Made by a program: the position numbers and the translations under genes | NCBI RefSeq assembly: GCF_024323335.1 | Contig: NC_066581.1 | Span: 432,344,136 to 432,408,135 of the forward strand | DNA from: Lathyrus oleraceus | Lineage: Eukaryota; Streptophyta; Magnoliopsida; Fabales; Fabaceae | Reading direction: 5' to 3' | DNA: 64,000 nt | Notes under the pieces: model-generated | The model's input: only the letters and a program-made list of their open reading frames with translations | The model's database searches: none | Told to the model about the DNA's origin: nothing | In this document: positions 31,297 through 43,059 of the stretch, piece by piece | How the letters are laid out: each line of letters starts with the position of its first letter | How positions within the stretch are numbered: the first letter of the stretch is position 1

Positions 31297-34200
31297 TGTC
31301 GCATTACACGAAAAACCGACGGGAAAACAGAACAACAGAGCCGCCACCGTGCGTTATTTATCCCAAAAAAGGGAAAGGAAACGCTCGAAGTAAACCTGGA
31401 AAAGACATGGTCTCGCGACCAAAGAGAATGGGATCGGGAGTCGGTTATGCAAAGGGAAGGTATTAGCACCCCTACGCATCCGTCGTACTCGACGGGATCC
31501 ACGCACAAAAGGAAGGAAAATGGTTGCTAAAACACTGCTCACAAACAAACACACTGGCTGAAAGAGACACAGGAAAACAAAAGAAACTAACTCGGCAGGA
31601 TATCGCATCTTGGGCCTACGTAGTCTGTCAGGCACAGACATCAGAGTCGACGTAGTTCGGAACTAGGGGAAAACGTGCTCGCTAGGATGTTGCATCCTAT
31701 GCATACGTATCTTCTCGGACTAAAGAAGAATCAGAGCACTCGTAGCTCGGCTAACGCACGCCAAACAAAACCACACAGGAAATCGACTGCCAATCGCTGG
31801 ACTTACGTCAAACTCCACACAAACACAGGCAAACATGGAAACCGAATGCCAATCGCTGGACTTACATCAGACTCCGAACCAAACACACCCACACTGGAAA
31901 CCAAATGCCAATCGCTGGACTTACATCGGACTCCAAGCACACAACAATAGGATACGAAATTCCAATCGCTGGTCTTACATCCATCTCCTGACACACACAA
32001 GACAAAACAAAAAGGGCGCCCAGAGAGATCAGCTCATCTCCTGCCTACGTACCTCATCTGGTATGAGGATCAGGGCGACGTAGTTCCCCTACGCAGGGAC
32101 AAAGGACTAGCCTAACCAGAGACTGGGAAATGACATACTAGAAGGGAGACTAACTCGAGCCTAATAGTTATCATGCACATTCACCATGGTCCTAGGTCAA
32201 GGTTTCTAGCTAACTTGCACAGGGAGCAAGCTAAACCTAAGCAGCACAAGCAAAGCAATCAATCACACAGATAGCACACACTATATACAAGCAAAGTGGG
32301 CTCACACAAGGTTAGGCTGTGAAACACAAGCCAACTGGAATCGGGTGATGTTAGCTCTTAACCCTAACATTGAGAGTTAGGGTGAAGCAGATGAAATGGG
32401 AAGTGAGGGGTGTGCCTCACAGCTCTTATCCATGGCCTGGGAGAGCTTGACTCAAATAGAAGGCGTGGGAGTTCAGAAAGCATGAACTCTTCTATCCACA
32501 TGATTGACTCAACAAGGATCTTGGGTTAATACCCACAATGCATCAACATGTAATGTGAGCAAAGGGATGACACACTGAATAGCAGGAGATGGACTACACA
32601 TCTCTTTTATCTGCCAATTGCCTTATCAAAGGTCTTTTCCTGCTTGGCACAAAGATAAACAAACACAAGCATTGCCTCTTAAGGAGGACTTCAGACAGGT
32701 GTCTGCCCAAGTAACAGGACAGGTCTTCCTGACTACATGAAGTCAGAGATGTTATACCTCAATGCTTAAGCTATCAAGCAAAGCAAAAGCAAGTTCAAAA
32801 GAACTTAAGCAACTAATGTACCTGAAAACAATCTAACACAATCAGTATACAAGTCAACAAAATCAAACAGACAATCCAAAAGTCAACAGACACTACACAG
32901 TCAAACAAGTAATGCAACAATGCACCAAGGCAAAGCACAAGCTCAACTCAAATGAGCTAAAAGCAACCTATAAAACAAATCAATGTTAATCACCATCAAC
33001 CAATCAAACCAATTCAAGCAATGTGAATCAATCTCCTCAAAGCCATACGCTTCTTATCCTGAAAACAAAGCTCAAACATAAGCACCAACCACTAGGACAA
33101 GGCCTAGGGTCAAAGTTGGAGAAATAATCCAAAACAGAGCATGAAAATTGACATGAATCAAATCAAACCAATCAAGAACACAATCCAAGTGGTCCCATGT
33201 GAATAGCATCAATCAATTTCATTTCACAATGCACATAAGGCAAAGCATGCAAGTTGAAAGCTCATAGAAGCAAACAGAATGAACCAATCCACATCAACTC
33301 AAAAATGATTCAATAAATCCCAAGAAAAATCAAGGCTAAACAGCATTCATCACATGATCAACACACCAAAAATCAAGGCATTTGGACAAGTCTAAGCATG
33401 GCAAATAAATTCCATAAGGCAAGGTAAGCATAAACAAGCTCAATTAGGGCACAAAAAGCTACATCAACCTAGCACAAGCCTAAAACAGAATCCAAACATG
33501 ATAAATGCATCAAACCAAAGCCACAATGAACTTCAAAGTGTCTAAAATCAATGTGCAAAATTTCAAGTTCATAGGATAAACATCAAGCATTTCACAAATC
33601 ATTAAAGTTCATGACTATCCAAAAGTCCACAAATGGCAAGCCAGAAAGGAAAATCCCAAACAAATCAGAAATGAGTCTAAAAATTCCACAAAATTCATGA
33701 GTAATCCTAACATCCAGAAGTAGCATCATGCAAAAATTCACATCATTTGGCATTTATTTGGCATGGCAAAGAAAATCCACAAGTTGAGCAAGCAATGGTG
33801 TGACACACATTGTCACACCTACATTAACCAGATCATAACTCAACATCCAGAAATGAGAAAAATGCAAACTCTATACCAAAATGTCCCTAAAGATGTCTAG
33901 TTTAAGCATGCAAAGTTTCAAAGGCATTGGATTAAAATCCATCATTTCATAAAGAAAATGGCAAGCAAGGTACAAGAATCATACATGTGAACAATCCCTA
34001 AGCAAAATTAAAATCTAACCGTGCACAATTTCTGGAAAAAATCTCATAAAATAGTAGCCATCATAAGGAACAAGGTGCAAAAATTCCCAGGTCAATTGGA
34101 TCATCCATCAATGAGTTATGATTTTTTGAATGAATGGAAAAAATAAAAAAACATGAAATGGCATACATGAACATGGATGGTTAAAAGATGAAATAATGCA

Positions 34201-36116
34201 AGGCCTGGTTTGAAAATACATGCGCCCGGAATCGAAGTGTGGTCGGTTTTGAAAGTGGCACGTTTCATCATGAAACGCACCGTTTCATTAATGCTTATGT
34301 GGTCGTGTGAAGCTCTCGTATCCAATCATTTTGCCACGCCCGTGCCAAGTGGACCAGTGCATGAACACAAACATGAAAACGCATGCAAATAGGCGCAGGC
34401 AAGGATTAAACGTGTTTCTGGACTTAAAACCCTAAGTTCTTCATCAGATTCATACGTGTTCATATGCTCAAGAACACATTCATCCAGAAATTGAAAAAAC
34501 TTATATCATCATGTAGATCTTTCCACGTACATTAACATGTTATAATCAATTTGACCTAATTCTCATTATCATGCATGAACCGAGCAAGATAACATTCACA
34601 CATCAAACTTAGATTCAACCTAACTCATTCATCTCTTCATGAAAATCAATGAGACAAAGCTCGGCATACTCAGGGATTAAAGATCTGAAACATGCATATC
34701 ATAATTTCATGAATGGTGATGATCGAATTCTAACCTTAATTGAAGTGCAGAAGTGAAACAAGTTGATTCAAGCTTTGCCAAGTCCAAACAGTCCTTCTTT
34801 AGCTCTTGTATGATGATTTGGATGAAGGTTTGGAGGTTGATCTTGCACGATCTAGCTGGAATCTTCAACTGCCATTGATGAGCAAAACTTTAACAGTTCC
34901 AAAATGTGCACGAAATCCTTGAAATCTTGCTTCAATCTTGTTCAAAAATGCTCGTGGATCATAGATTGATCAAGAACGAGGCAAGGTTTGTGAAGAATTT
35001 GGATGAAAAAGTGAGAGAACCAAATTGTGAAAATTGAGAAAAATGGATCTAGATCTGAAAATTTTGATGTGTTAATCACAAAACAGTTATGATTATGCTA
35101 TATATATGGTCTGTTAATGAAGTTCTTAATCACCATTAGCCAAATGCAAGTGGATTAAGTGAAATGAAGGTGTTGATGCAAATTGTGCAATTCACCTCAT
35201 GTGCATGAAATGGATGCTACAGTGCACGAGATCTGTGCTAATTCACCTGAAAAAGCAATTTGGAGCCAAATGCCAATGTTTGAATGCATGGACAATGCTT
35301 ACTTTTTGAATTTAAAAGTTCCCTCCAAAATTCAAATGAAAATGTCACTATTTTTGTAATGGAAATGCATGGTTTATGATGCATGTTTTGGATAGTTCAT
35401 GTCAAAACAAAAATGTTGCAAAAAGAACCATTTCATTTGGCCTTTTGGTTCAAAAGTTATGCACTTTTGAATTCCAAAATCCTTTGACCATGATTGATCC
35501 ATAACTTCTCAACCATACATGAGAAATTCATGTTCTTGGACTTTTTGGAAAGGTGAGAGCAAGATCTTCAACTTTCATGTTGGACAAAATTTCATTTGAA
35601 GCTTGCTTGATGATGTAAACTTGAGGAGAAAACCTTTCCATATTGGGCAATTTCAAGTTACAGGTCACTTACCATTTTTGGAAACTTTTGATCTGACCTC
35701 AAATTCTTCATTGTTGATGTTTGAAATGTCAAATGAGACTTGTATGGACATGAATGAGGCCTCTCTAACCATCTCCCACCTTCAAATCCATGATTTCATG
35801 CACAGTTGACTTTGGTTGACTTTCTAGGGTTTCAGATGAATTTCAGCTTGACTGTTGAGCTTTGATCATCCAATCTTTGGCCAAACCACTTCAAAATGAT
35901 CCCTAGGTCATATGAACTCAATGAACCAACCCTAGGGCTTTGCTTCAATTGGAATTGCACTTGCTTGCTTGCACAACTGGATCTCCTAACCAGTCTTGAC
36001 TGATGACTTGCACTTGGGCAATGGACAATGCAATGCTATGCAGTGGACAATGCAATGCTAATGACCTAAAATGAAAATGTATATACAAATGGGAGGTGCA
36101 AATTTGAGGTGCTACA
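31297..36116 (-). repeat. Nested Ogre 3' LTR (4820 bp)
   Basis: On the minus strand it runs from TGTAGCACCTCAAATTTG at 36116 to GTAATGCGACA at 31297. A TATATATA box lies at about 35099-35107. Four copies of the CCAGCGATTGG leader repeat lie at about 31784-31985, and hairpin modules lie at 31597-31660, 31674-31752 and 32020-32086. Its ends match the outer Ogre LTR, but the body is clearly diverged from it, so the two elements are different subfamilies. Confidence 0.95.
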
Positions 36117-36140
36117 GCTGCCCCTATTCAATCAACTGGG
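36117..36140 (-). other. Polypurine tract region of nested Ogre
   Basis: The minus strand reads GATTGAATAGGGGCAGC immediately before the 3' LTR; the outer element has the same sequence at 58254-58270. Confidence 0.65.
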
Positions 36141-36349
36141 AACCCGAACAGATGAGAGCAATGGCTGTTAGACTTTCAGGGTAAACAGGGATTGAATACC
36201 GAAGAACCGTAGAAATTTGCACAATGCGGGGATCCAACAGTAACTTCAACTCAGATCTGATGCTTATTACTGGGGATTTTGATTTTTCAGAGGTACAGCC
36301 ACCTCCAGACATCACAAGACGATGAATGGGGATAGAAATCACAACTAGA

Positions 36350-37490
36350 CGTCAGCGGACGACTAGGAAAAACTCGACATTTATCGAAACCAACGGAGAG
36401 GTAACCAGACATCAACGGATGACTGGGGAAAAGTACAACCATTCGTCAATGGACGAAATGGGAAAAACTCAGCGTTTATCGAAACCAATGGAGAGGTAAC
36501 CAGACATTAACGAATGAATGGGAAGACTCGACCAGACATCAACGGACGAACGGGAGAAGCTCGACGTTTATCGACACCAACGGAGAAGGAGAAGCTCGAC
36601 GTTTATCGACACCAACGGAGAAGGAGAAGCTCGGCGTTTATCGACACCAATGGAGAAAGGTGACCAGACATTAACAGATGAATGGGAAGACTCGACCAGA
36701 CGTCAACGGACGAACGGGAGAAGCTCGACGTTTATCGACACCAACGGAGAAAGGTGACCAGACAGGACGTTTACCGACGACTCTACTGGGGAACTCTGAC
36801 TGGGGATCGACTAGACATTAATGAATGACTGGGGAATAGGATATACAATCAGACGTTAACAGACGAATGAGAAAAACTCAACGTTTATCGAAACCAACGG
36901 AGAGGTAACTCTGAGGGGAAGGGTACAACTATACGTCAACGAACGAATAGGAAAAACTCAACGTTTATCGACACCAACGGAGAGGTAACTCTTCTGGGGA
37001 GAGAAAATATAACTCGACCAAACGTCAACGGACGCAGGGAAAAACTCAACGTTTATCGACACCAACGGAGAGGAGAACTGCTCGGGGAATCAACAGACAT
37101 TAGCAAATGATCTGTGGGGAATATGCAACTATACGTCAACGGACGAATAGGAAAAACTCGACGCTTATCGACACCAACGGAGAGGTGACTCTTATTGGGG
37201 ATAATTCGACTAGACGTCCTCGGACGAATAGAAAAAACTCAACGTTTATCGACACCAACGGAGAAAGGTGACCAGACATCAAAGGATGAATGTGCGAGAC
37301 TCGATGTTTACCGACACCACAAGATGGTGTTTACCGACACCAAAGAAAGACGACCAGACATTAACGAGTGACTGGGAAGGACTCGATGTTTACCAACACC
37401 GAAAGATGGTGTTTACCGACACCAAAGAAATAACACACGCGGGTGCTGACATGACACCGACTGGTATCACAAAAGGACATCTACACATGT
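36350..37490 (-). repeat. Minisatellite array 1 in nested 3' UTR
   Basis: More than a dozen degenerate copies built on CGACGTTTATCGACACCAAC (plus strand) alternate with AGACATCAACGGACGAA. Spacing is about 50-65 bp but irregular. The outer element has the same family at 57000-58110. Open frames here follow from the repeat and are not genes. Confidence 0.85.
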
Positions 37491-37789
37491 CGAGGAAAGG
37501 CTAAACACTTGCTGGGATCTCACTGGGGAGAAACGGACTTTCCTTCACACACGGGTGAGGAAATAAACCTCTCTAGGGGGTATCCATCCTGAATGCCGTC
37601 AGGAGCAACTGTAGCAAATGTGTTGTGCAGCTGTTGAACAAAGATTCGCCTCTGTCGGGGATATGGTCTAATTGGTTAACACATGAATGCATATGTTTGA
37701 ATTTTTCCATGGTGTAATGCCCCATATTGAAATGGAAATGCTACGCGATTTTTGAGGATGTAATGGTTACTATATGCCAAATGCAAAAT

Positions 37790-38570
37790 GATGAACTCCG
37801 CCGGGGAGCCAAACTGATCCGATACTCCAACTCTGTGGGGAGACTCCGCTTGAGGAATACTCTGCGGGGAGAGCACCGACTTCTCACTCATGGTGGAGAA
37901 AGTACTGTTGTTGGGGAAAGGATAGACTCCGCTGGGAACATCCTTCATAGGACCCAATCCACTCGGGGACTCCACTTGGGGAAACAATCAATACGACTCG
38001 CTGGGGAGAATTGCCAACAAGTAGGATAAACTCTGCTTTGGGAAATAAATGCTACTCCGCTGGGGAAAACTCATCCAATCCCTAGGTAGGATCTCTCTGC
38101 TGGAGATAATCTTACCGAACCGGACCCACTCGGGGGAACCTGCTGGGGAAAACCATTAACACAAACCTCTACTCGGGAGATCTGCTAGGGAAAGCAACTC
38201 TGTTGGGGATAACACACCACTCTGCTGAGGAGGAGCATAACTCTGGTGGGGAAAGTAATATACCAGACTCCGCTGGAGAAAGACATCCACAACCCTGCTA
38301 GGGATGAGCGCTCACGACCACGCTGGGGGTAACAGTACTTCAAGCCCGACTGCTGGGGAATAGCATCATTCCAACTGACACCTCCGCTGGGGATACCACA
38401 TCCTTCCAGCTCAGTGGGGATCTCAACTCCAAACTCAGTTGGGAACTCAACTGGGGAAATATTCGCTGAGGAACAAACCCACTTCCAGGCCTGCTGGGAA
38501 TAGGCAATTCTTAGATCTGTTGGAGATAGGAGGTACTATCCCAAGGCGTCTTTGCAGGGGAGAATAGCTC
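37790..38570 (-). repeat. Degenerate CCCCAGC array 2 in nested 3' UTR
   Basis: The plus strand repeats CTCCGCTGGGGAA-like words every 25-45 bp with variable filler. The outer element has the complementary array at 55980-56720. No coding content. Confidence 0.75.
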
Positions 38571-39338
38571 TGAAAGCTCTCGTACTTGCTTAGGAAATAT
38601 CTGCTGTGGAATCGTCTTCATAGATGACAACCTGCAAAACAGATCAACAAAATGCCCCAGGGGTTGCATGGACAAGATACGTTCAAGTGTCCTCAACATT
38701 CAAAATGATTTTCAAATGTTTTATCTTTCTGCACGTTATTGTTTAGCCTTCATGTTTTTATATGCAATGCTTATCAAAAATTCGGACGTTTTTGCAAACA
38801 AAATAGTAAAATAAAAACAAGAGAGCTATTTATCTGAATAACGACTTTTATTGATTGAAAATGTGCCTGAAAAGGCGAATACACTGGGAAGCAATTCCTA
38901 GAAAGAGGTAATTACGCACAAAAGGAAAAATCTATCCTAATGGCAATGTGAACACGGCATCCACTATTTCCCAATTCTGTTATAACTCACAGATCATCAG
39001 TTGTTCCTCCCAACTTCCTTGCTTTCTGAGAAGAATGACTGGACCGATCACATCTTTAGAGATGGAAGACGACGAAGCGCGATGAAGTACAGATAACTCA
39101 GACTGTAGTCTTCGCTCTAATCCCTCTTTTGCCTGGACCGCCCTTTCGGGTTTTCAATCCACCGGGATACCCATTTTTGCTTAAGCCGCCCTTGCGGGTT
39201 TTCGACTTACCGGGTGTACAAACTCTTTTCATTTTTTATCCCTAACTTTTGCCCGAACCTTTCCTTTCTGTTTTTTGGTTCGCCGGGATGCCCTTTTTTT
39301 GCGTGGACTCTTTTATTCTTTTTGTCCAGCGGGTCAAT
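38571..39338 (-). other. 3' UTR segment after nested pol
   Basis: No gene. It includes two related units with GGGCGG(T)CC / AAACCCG(C/A)AAGGGCGG (near 39138-39210), also present after the outer pol near 55310-55390. Confidence 0.5.
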
Positions 39339-42300
39339 TTATGCGAAGTATTTTTTGACTACGTCTGAGTTAACAGGGGACGGGAAATCTTCACCATCCA
39401 TAGTTGTAAGCATCAAGGCTCCACCAGAGAAGACCTTCTTAACAACATATGGACCTTCGTAATTAGGAGTCCACTTGCCCCTGTTATCTGTACCGGGAGG
39501 AAGGATCCTCTTCAAAACTAGATCACCAGTTTGATAGCTTCGAGGACGCACTTTCTGATCAAAGGCTCTCTTCATCCTTCTTTGATACAACTGCCCATGG
39601 CACACAGCTGCAAGCCGTCTTTCTTCGATAAGGCTTAACTCGTTAAACCTTGTTCGAATCCACTCGGCTTCATCAAGCTTGACATCTAACAAGACCCTCA
39701 GAGAAAGGATCTCCACTTCAACAGGTAGGACAGCTTCCATACCATACACAAGGGAGTACGAGGTTGCCCCGGTCGACGTACGCACTGAAGTACGGTACCC
39801 ATGTAAAGCGAAAGGCAGCATCTCATGCCAATCCTTGTACGTCACGACCATCTTCTGCACAACCTTCTTGATATTCTTGTTAGCCGCCTCTACAGCACCG
39901 TTCATCTTTGGTCTGTAAGGAGAAGAATTGTGATGCTCAATCTTGAAATCTCTACAAAGCTCTTTCATCATCTTGTTATTGAGATTCGAACCATTGTCAG
40001 TGATGATTCTCTCAGGAACTCCATAACGACAGATGATTTCCTTCTTAATAAACCGGGCAACCACTTGTTTGGTAACGTTAGCATAGGAAGTTGCTTCCAC
40101 CCACTTGGTGAAGTAGTCAATCGCAACCAGGATGAAGTGATGTCCATTCGAAGCAGTAGGCTCAATCTTCCCAATCATGTCGATGCCCCACATGGCGAAC
40201 GGCCAAGGTGAATTCATGACATTCAGAGGGCTGGGTGGTACATGCACCTTATCAGCATAGATTTGACACTTATGGCACTTCCGAGCATACTTGAAACAGT
40301 CGGATTCCATAGTCATCCAGTCATAACCGACTCTCAACAATTTCTTCGACATTGCATGACCACCAGCATGGGTACCAAACGAACCCTCGTGCACTTCTTG
40401 CATCAACATGTCTGCTTCGTGTCTATCCACGCATCTGAGCAGCACCATGTCAAAGTTCCTCTTGTACAGTACGTCATCCTGATTCAAATAAAAGCTTCCA
40501 GCTAGCCTTCTCAGGGTTTTCTTGTCATTCTTCGACGCACCTTCAGGATACTCCTGGCTCTTGAGGAAATTCTTGATGTCATAGTACCACGGTTTCTCAT
40601 CTACAACAGACTCGGCTGCAAACACATACGCAGGCCTCTCGAGTCGATTCACCGCAACATGTGGCACATGATTCCACCAATGAACCTTGATCATAGAAGA
40701 CAAAGTAGCCAAGGCATCAGCCATCTGATTCTCATCCCGGGGGACGTGATGCAGTTTCACCTTCTTGAAGAACGTCAGTATTCTTCTAGTGTAATCTCTG
40801 TACGGAATCAAATGCGGCTGATTGGTATTCCAATCTCCATTGACCTGATTGATCACTAGAGCGGAATCTCCAAAAATGTCCAGAGTTTTGATCCTCAGAT
40901 CGATGGCTTCTTCTATACCCATGATACAAGCCTCATACTCAGCCTCGTTGTTGGTGACATCAAAAGTCAACCTGGCAGAAAAAGGTATATGAGCCCCTTT
41001 AGGATTGATAAGCACTGCCCCAACACCGTTGCCATTCACATTCACAGCCCCATCAAACATCATTGTCCACTTATCATCAGGATTCGGTCCTTCCTCGACA
41101 AGAGGCTCTTCACAACCTTTCATCTTCAAATACATGATGTCTTCATCAGGGAATTCAAACATCATCGACTGATAATCATCAATTGGTTGCTCGGCAAGGT
41201 AGTCTGACAGAATACTACCTTTGATGGCCTTCTGCGATGTGTACTGAATATCATACTCTGTTAAAATCATCTGCCAACGGGCAACACGTCCAGTGAGAGC
41301 CGGCTTCTCAAAGATGTACTTTATTGGATCCATCTTAGAAATCAATAAGGTAGTATGGTTCAACATATACTGCCTCAGTCGGCGAGCAGCCCAGGCCAAA
41401 GCACAGCAAGTTTTCTCAAGCTGTGAATATTTTATTTCACAGTCGGTAAAATTTTTGCTAAGGTAGTATATGGCATGCTCTTTTCGACCAGACTCGTCAT
41501 GCTGTCCCAATACACACCCCATCGAGTTCTCAGTCACTGATAGGTACATTATCAGAGGTCTTCCAGGAACTGGAGGTATAAGGATTGGAGGTTTCTGTAA
41601 ATATTCGTTTATCTTGTCAAAAGCTTTCTGACAATCATCATTCCACCTGATTGCTTGATTCTTTCTTAGCAACTTGAATATCGGTTCACACGTGGCAGTT
41701 AGGTGAGATACAAACCTTGCAATGTAGTTCAATCTCCCTAAAAACCCACGAACCTGCTTTTTTGTTTTCGGTTCAGGCATTTCTCGAATAGCTTTGACTT
41801 TTGCTGGGTCAACCTCAATCCCTTTCTCACTGACAATGAAGCCCAACAGCTTCCCTGATCTCACACCGAACATACACTTGTTTGGATTCAGCCTCAGTTT
41901 GAACTTTCTCAACCGATCAAACAGCTTCTGCAAATTAACCAGGTGCTCCTCTTCTGTCTGCGACTTCGCAATCATATCATCCACGTACACTTCAATCTCT
42001 TTGTGCATCATGTCATGAAAGAGAGTCGTCATAGCCCTCTGATAGGTAGCACCGGCATTCTTCAGCCCAAATGGCATCACCTTATAGCAGAACGTGCCCC
42101 AAGGTGTAATGAATGTCGTCTTTTCCATGTCCTCTGGCGCCATCTTAATCTGATTATAACCAGAAAAACCATCCATGAAAGAGAAAACCGAGGATTGAGC
42201 CGTATTATCCACCAATACATCAATGTGAGGTAATGGGAAATCATCTTTCGGACTCGCTCTGTTCAAATCCCGGTAATCGACACACATTCTGACTTTGCCA

Positions 42301-42813
42301 TCCTTCTTCAGCACGGGAACAATGTTGGCCACCCACGGGGGATAAGTGGTCACTGACAAGAAACCCGCATCGAACTGCTTCTGAACCTCTTCCTTGATCT
42401 TAACAGCCATATCAGGACTCGTTCTGCGAAGCTTCTGCTTGACCGAAGGACAATCTTCTCTGAGAGGTAGTCTATGCACCACAATATCGGTATCTAACCC
42501 AGGCATATCTTGATAAGACCAGGCGAATATCTCCACATACTCTCTCAGCATCTCAATCAACCTGCTCTTGACCTCTGCCTTCAAAGCAGCCCTGATCTTA
42601 ATATCTCTTCTGGCGGCCTCAGTACCAAGATTCACAATCTCCAACTCCTCCTGATGAGGTTGGATGACCCTCTCCTCATGCTTCAGCAATCTAACCAATT
42701 CTTTAGGGAGTTCACAGTCTTCCTCACTCTCCTCTTCAGCTTGGTAGATGGGATTGTCGAAATCATACTGAGCCATAACAAAACTGTTCATAGTGGATTC
42801 CGTGAGATCACTT
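39339..42813 (-). CDS. pol: Ogre pol: RT, RNase H, archaeal-type RNase H, integrase (intact)
   Basis: This 1150-codon frame from ATG at 42791 is uninterrupted; the exon starts at the acceptor (42813). Approximate domains: acidic pre-RT 1-110; RT 150-330 with CVDYRDLNRAS and VYVDD near 270; Ty3-type RNase H 400-520; archaeal-type RNase H 590-715 with FDGAVN, NNEAEYEA and GDSALVINQ; integrase 790-1060 with an H-H-C-C finger (EVHEGSFGTHAGG, KCHKC), catalytic IDM, TDNGSN and GAVEAANK; and a GPYVV module near the C-terminus. The enzymes copy element RNA and insert the cDNA. It has no ATG-independent promoter and should be made only from spliced or fused RNA. All catalytic motifs I can check are present. 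Confidence 0.93.
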
Positions 42814-43059
42814 CTGCATGTTTAATACTTTGTTTTAGAAAAAGAGTTCAATAAAGTCACAAAAACAAAAAACATTGCCATTTTTATTATTTTTTTGAAA
42901 AATGAAAATAAAAAAAGAAAGACAAGGATCACAAAATTGTTTGCAAAACGTCCTTTATTAATGATAATCATTAAAACATGATGTGGCCCAACAATGAACC
43001 ACTACGTCTTGGGCAGAACGTAGGGTTTTATGCAGAATGAAAAAACAAAAGAAAATTAC
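42814..43059 (-). other. Ogre intron between protease and RT (nested, 246 bp)
   Basis: The minus-strand donor GTAATTTTC (from 43059) overlaps the gag-protease stop codon, and the acceptor CATGCAG ends at 42814. Excision keeps the frame from gag-protease into pol, as in the outer copy. The interior differs from the outer copy by small indels, while splice sites and frame are kept. Confidence 0.75.

Noticed and set aside
31672..31950. 91-codon frame in the nested LTR
   Set aside because: It spans the leader repeats and hairpin modules, and its equivalent in the outer LTR is not open in the same way.
32355..32385. Interstitial telomere tract
   Set aside because: Only single ACCCTAAC units in inverted orientation, not a tandem array.
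36518..36757. Open frame rich in charged repeats in the nested 3' UTR
   Set aside because: It follows from the minisatellite unit; neighbouring units are in other frames and there is no homology to a protein.
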